This document shows, piece after piece, positions 62,047 to 64,000 of a DNA stretch of 64,000 nt. Source of the DNA: Candidatus Gastranaerophilales bacterium. Its GTDB lineage: Bacteria > Cyanobacteriota > Vampirovibrionia > Gastranaerophilales > Gastranaerophilaceae. Where the stretch lies: positions 62,001 to 126,000 of the forward strand of contig CANQLJ010000001.1 of the NCBI GenBank assembly GCA_947624685.1, in the 5' to 3' direction. The position numbers and the translations under genes were made by a program. The notes under the pieces are model-generated. The model did no database searches. It was not told the DNA's origin and worked only from the letters and a program-made list of their open reading frames with translations. Position 1 is the first letter of the stretch; every line of letters begins with the position of its first letter.

Positions 62047-64000
62047 TTACAACTTCTCAAAATCACATATGGCGCTAAATTTTTCGTTTAATTTTGAAAG
62101 AAGCGAAAGCCGGTTATTTTTGATTTTTTCATCTTTATCCATAACCAAAACTTTGTCGAAAAAGTCACTTGTGGGTTTAATTAGGGTATATAAAGATTTA
62201 ATATAGTCTTCAATATTACCTGGAGCCGCAAAATCCCCGTTTATCGCTTCATATAGCGCTTTTTCCTCATCTAAAACAAACAAAGAACTATCGGGCGCCT
62301 GATTTATTTCGTCTTTTAAAATCCTTTTTGTTCGATTAGCGTTTTCTTTTAAAAGGTTAAATTCGCCATTTTGACGATAGTCTGTGAGGATTTTTGCTTT
62401 TTTAATAAATTGAGAAAGATTTTCTAAAGGATTAGAGGAAATTATTGAATTTATTACGTTTGAATCAAATTCTTTTTCAAACATAAACAGAAGTCTTTGA
62501 TTGAAAAAGTCGTTCAAATCGGCCAATAATTCATCGTTTACGCTAAAAGAAAATTCTTTTGAAAAGAGTTCAAGACTGTATGAGATTAATTTTGACAGGT
62601 CAATTTTGAGGTTTTTTTCTAAAATTATTCTCATAACCCCAATTGCCGCCCTTCTTAATGCCAGAGGGTCGTTAGAGCCCGTGGGGCGCTTTTTTTTGTT
62701 GTCTTGGGTTGAGATAAAAAGAGCGCAAATTGTGTCGATTTTATCGGCAATTGAGACAATTTGCCCCACAATATCATTTGGTAATGGCGCATTTGCCGCA
62801 AGCGGGAAATAGTGCTCGCAGATGCCTTTTGCGACATTTTCTTTTTCACCGTCGATTAGAGCATAGTTTTCTCCTATAAAACCTTGAAGCTCGGTAAATT
62901 CAAAAACAAGCTTTGTCGAAAGGTCGCATTTACAAAGTTTTGCACATCTTAAGATGTCTTGATTATCGCTAACACCAAGCATTTCAGATAAATAAGAAGA
63001 CAATTTCATTATACGGTTGGTTTTGTCCAAAAGCGTGCCGAGGCCTTTTTGGAAGGTCATGCCCGATAATTTATCGAATTTGTCGATTAATTTTGTTTTT
63101 GTGTCTTCCTGATAAAAGAAAACGCCGTCTTCAAGCCTTGCACAAATTACTCTTTGATTTCCGGCTTTGATGTTTGAAAAATCGTCATTTACATAGTTTG
63201 CCATCGTGATAAATTTGTTTGACAATTGATTGTCGTTTTGCCAAAGCGGAAAATACCTTTGATGGGTCGACATAACCGTCGTTGTGACAATTGAAGGGAT
63301 TTGAAGATATTTTTTGTCAAATTCGCACAATATCGCAACGGGCCATTCGGTTATATATGTAACTTCTTCAAGAAGCTCTTCCATATCGTCAAATTTGATT
63401 TTCAAGCTGTTCTCATTAGCGCAAATGGTTGCAAGCTCAACTATTTTTGCTTTTCTTTCTTTGGGGTCTGCTATAACATTTGCACTTTTTAGGATTTCAA
63501 GGTAATTTTTAGGTTCATCTATTGTTATATAGCGGTTTTGGGAGTATCTGTGGCCTTGAGTTTTGTTAGTTGCAACTTTATCTAATACTTTTAAATCAAC
63601 AATATCAGAGCCAAAAAGCGCAACAATACCTTCTATCGGGCGGGAGAATTTTTCGCTGTTATAACCCCAGCGCATAAAATGCGCCCCTTGAAGTTTTAAA
63701 ATAAGGCTTTCAATGTTGTTTTTCAAAATATCAACGGTGTTTTGCCCTTTGATTTCGACTTTTGCCCAAATATAATCGTCCTTTTCGTACAATTGAGATA
63801 ATTCAACGTTATTTTTCTTCGCAAAACCGACAGCCGCAGAGGTATAATCACCCTTTTCATCTTTTGCGATTTTTAATATCGGGCCTTTAATGTCCTTTGA
63901 GAGAGTATTTTGACACACATCCAAATCATTTACCAAAACTGCAAGGCGTCTTGGTGTTCCATAGGTTTTTATTTCGCCAAAAGACAATGCGTTTTCGCTA
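62047..64000 (-). CDS. glyS: glycyl-tRNA synthetase beta subunit, 5' end outside the window
   Basis: Catalytic partner of GlyQ in the alpha2-beta2 bacterial glycyl-tRNA synthetase. About 650 codons are inside; the frame stays open to 64000 (…ENALSFGEIKTYGTPRRLAVLV), so the true start lies beyond; a TTG at 63987 is an internal Leu. Seen: 'TPRRLAVLVNDL', 'MRWGYNSEKFSRPIEGIVALFG', 'STHQRYFPLW', 'GMTFQKGLGTLLDKTNRI', and 'PTGSNDPLALRRAAIGVMRII', all GlyS landmarks; C-terminus is the DALR-like anticodon-binding region. glyQ is not in view. Confidence 0.95.
   Translation of the reverse strand, partial: SENALSFGEIKTYGTPRRLAVLVNDLDVCQNTLSKDIKGPILKIAKDEKGDYTSAAVGFAKKNNVELSQLYEKDDYIWAKVEIKGQNTVDILKNNIESLILKLQGAHFMRWGYNSEKFSRPIEGIVALFGSDIVDLKVLDKVATNKTQGHRYSQNRYITIDEPKNYLEILKSANVIADPKERKAKIVELATICANENSLKIKFDDMEELLEEVTYITEWPVAILCEFDKKYLQIPSIVTTTVMSTHQRYFPLWQNDNQLSNKFITMANYVNDDFSNIKAGNQRVICARLEDGVFFYQEDTKTKLIDKFDKLSGMTFQKGLGTLLDKTNRIMKLSSYLSEMLGVSDNQDILRCAKLCKCDLSTKLVFEFTELQGFIGENYALIDGEKENVAKGICEHYFPLAANAPLPNDIVGQIVSIADKIDTICALFISTQDNKKKRPTGSNDPLALRRAAIGVMRIILEKNLKIDLSKLISYSLELFSKEFSFSVNDELLADLNDFFNQRLLFMFEKEFDSNVINSIISSNPLENLSQFIKKAKILTDYRQNGEFNLLKENANRTKRILKDEINQAPDSSLFVLDEEKALYEAINGDFAAPGNIEDYIKSLYTLIKPTSDFFDKVLVMDKDEKIKNNRLSLLSKLNEKFSAICDFEKL

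Noticed and set aside
63985-63987. TTG start of glyS at 63987
   Set aside because: The frame continues to the window end with GlyS-like residues (ENALSFGEI), so this Leu codon is internal.
1-64000. tRNA or rRNA genes
   Set aside because: No cloverleaf-like or rRNA-like sequence was noticed in any intergenic interval; a dedicated scan was not possible.

Overview
The window is an AT-rich, gene-dense stretch of a Gram-negative-type bacterial chromosome. I infer a gut-type member of the Melainabacteria/Vampirovibrionia (order Gastranaerophilales, the non-photosynthetic relatives of Cyanobacteria). The reasons are a minC-minD-minE operon, a Ski2-like RNA helicase, a CsaB pyruvyltransferase, an RND pump and MsbA-like exporter, very low GC, and at least two proteins carrying a short N-terminal 'I-N/S-F-K-G/S' motif that I associate with this group. 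This placement is inference. No rRNA, tRNA, CRISPR array, insertion sequence or prophage was seen.

Layout: 1-2855 is an RND efflux pair (permease cut by the window edge, plus adaptor), minus strand. 3.3-7.0 kb is a YbhF/S/R-like ABC exporter operon. 7.1-11.5 kb holds two lineage-type hypothetical genes and an MsbA-like exporter. 11.5-13.9 kb (plus) has a TPR protein, a sensor histidine kinase and a Xer-type recombinase, facing a DUF4127 protein. 15.4-22.6 kb is a murein and division cluster, murF-mraY-murD-ftsW-murG, followed by folC. 22.7-31.5 kb includes ogt, an unusual CDF transporter fused to CBS and CorC domains, gpsA, a histidine-kinase-like protein that has lost its catalytic residues, a MalK-type ATPase and a DegT aminotransferase. 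31.5-36.2 kb (minus) has the helicase, dut, coaX and a hypothetical gene. 36.2-40.3 kb has two divergent envelope-type pairs: an acyltransferase with CsaB, and an SDR with a B12-type radical SAM enzyme. 40.3-43.6 kb has ruvB, an ArsB/NhaD-type transporter and mazG.

43.7-47.2 kb is a lineage-specific block: a two-TM protein whose best start codon reads ATA, and a long HD-domain gene split by a -1 frameshift at an A6 run. 47.2-50.6 kb has a lipoprotein, a cell-wall amidase, a radical SAM enzyme and a protein with two RWYDKDP repeats. 51.3-54.5 kb has rplI and minE-minD-minC. 54.5-56.4 kb is nearly 2 kb without convincing genes: it holds a degenerate tandem array with a basic period of about 46-47 bp, a higher-order period of about 187 bp and many CTATAGA motifs. 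56.5-64 kb (minus) has a small FKG-type protein, then PFL-family/DUF711, an ACT protein, a 65-aa protein, deoC, a 2-hydroxyacid dehydrogenase, a dicarboxylate/amino-acid symporter and the 5'-truncated glyS.

The most unusual items are the satellite-like array, the CDF-CBS-CorC fusion, the degenerate histidine kinase, the frameshifted HD gene, the ATA-start gene and two palindromes that straddle -10 boxes.
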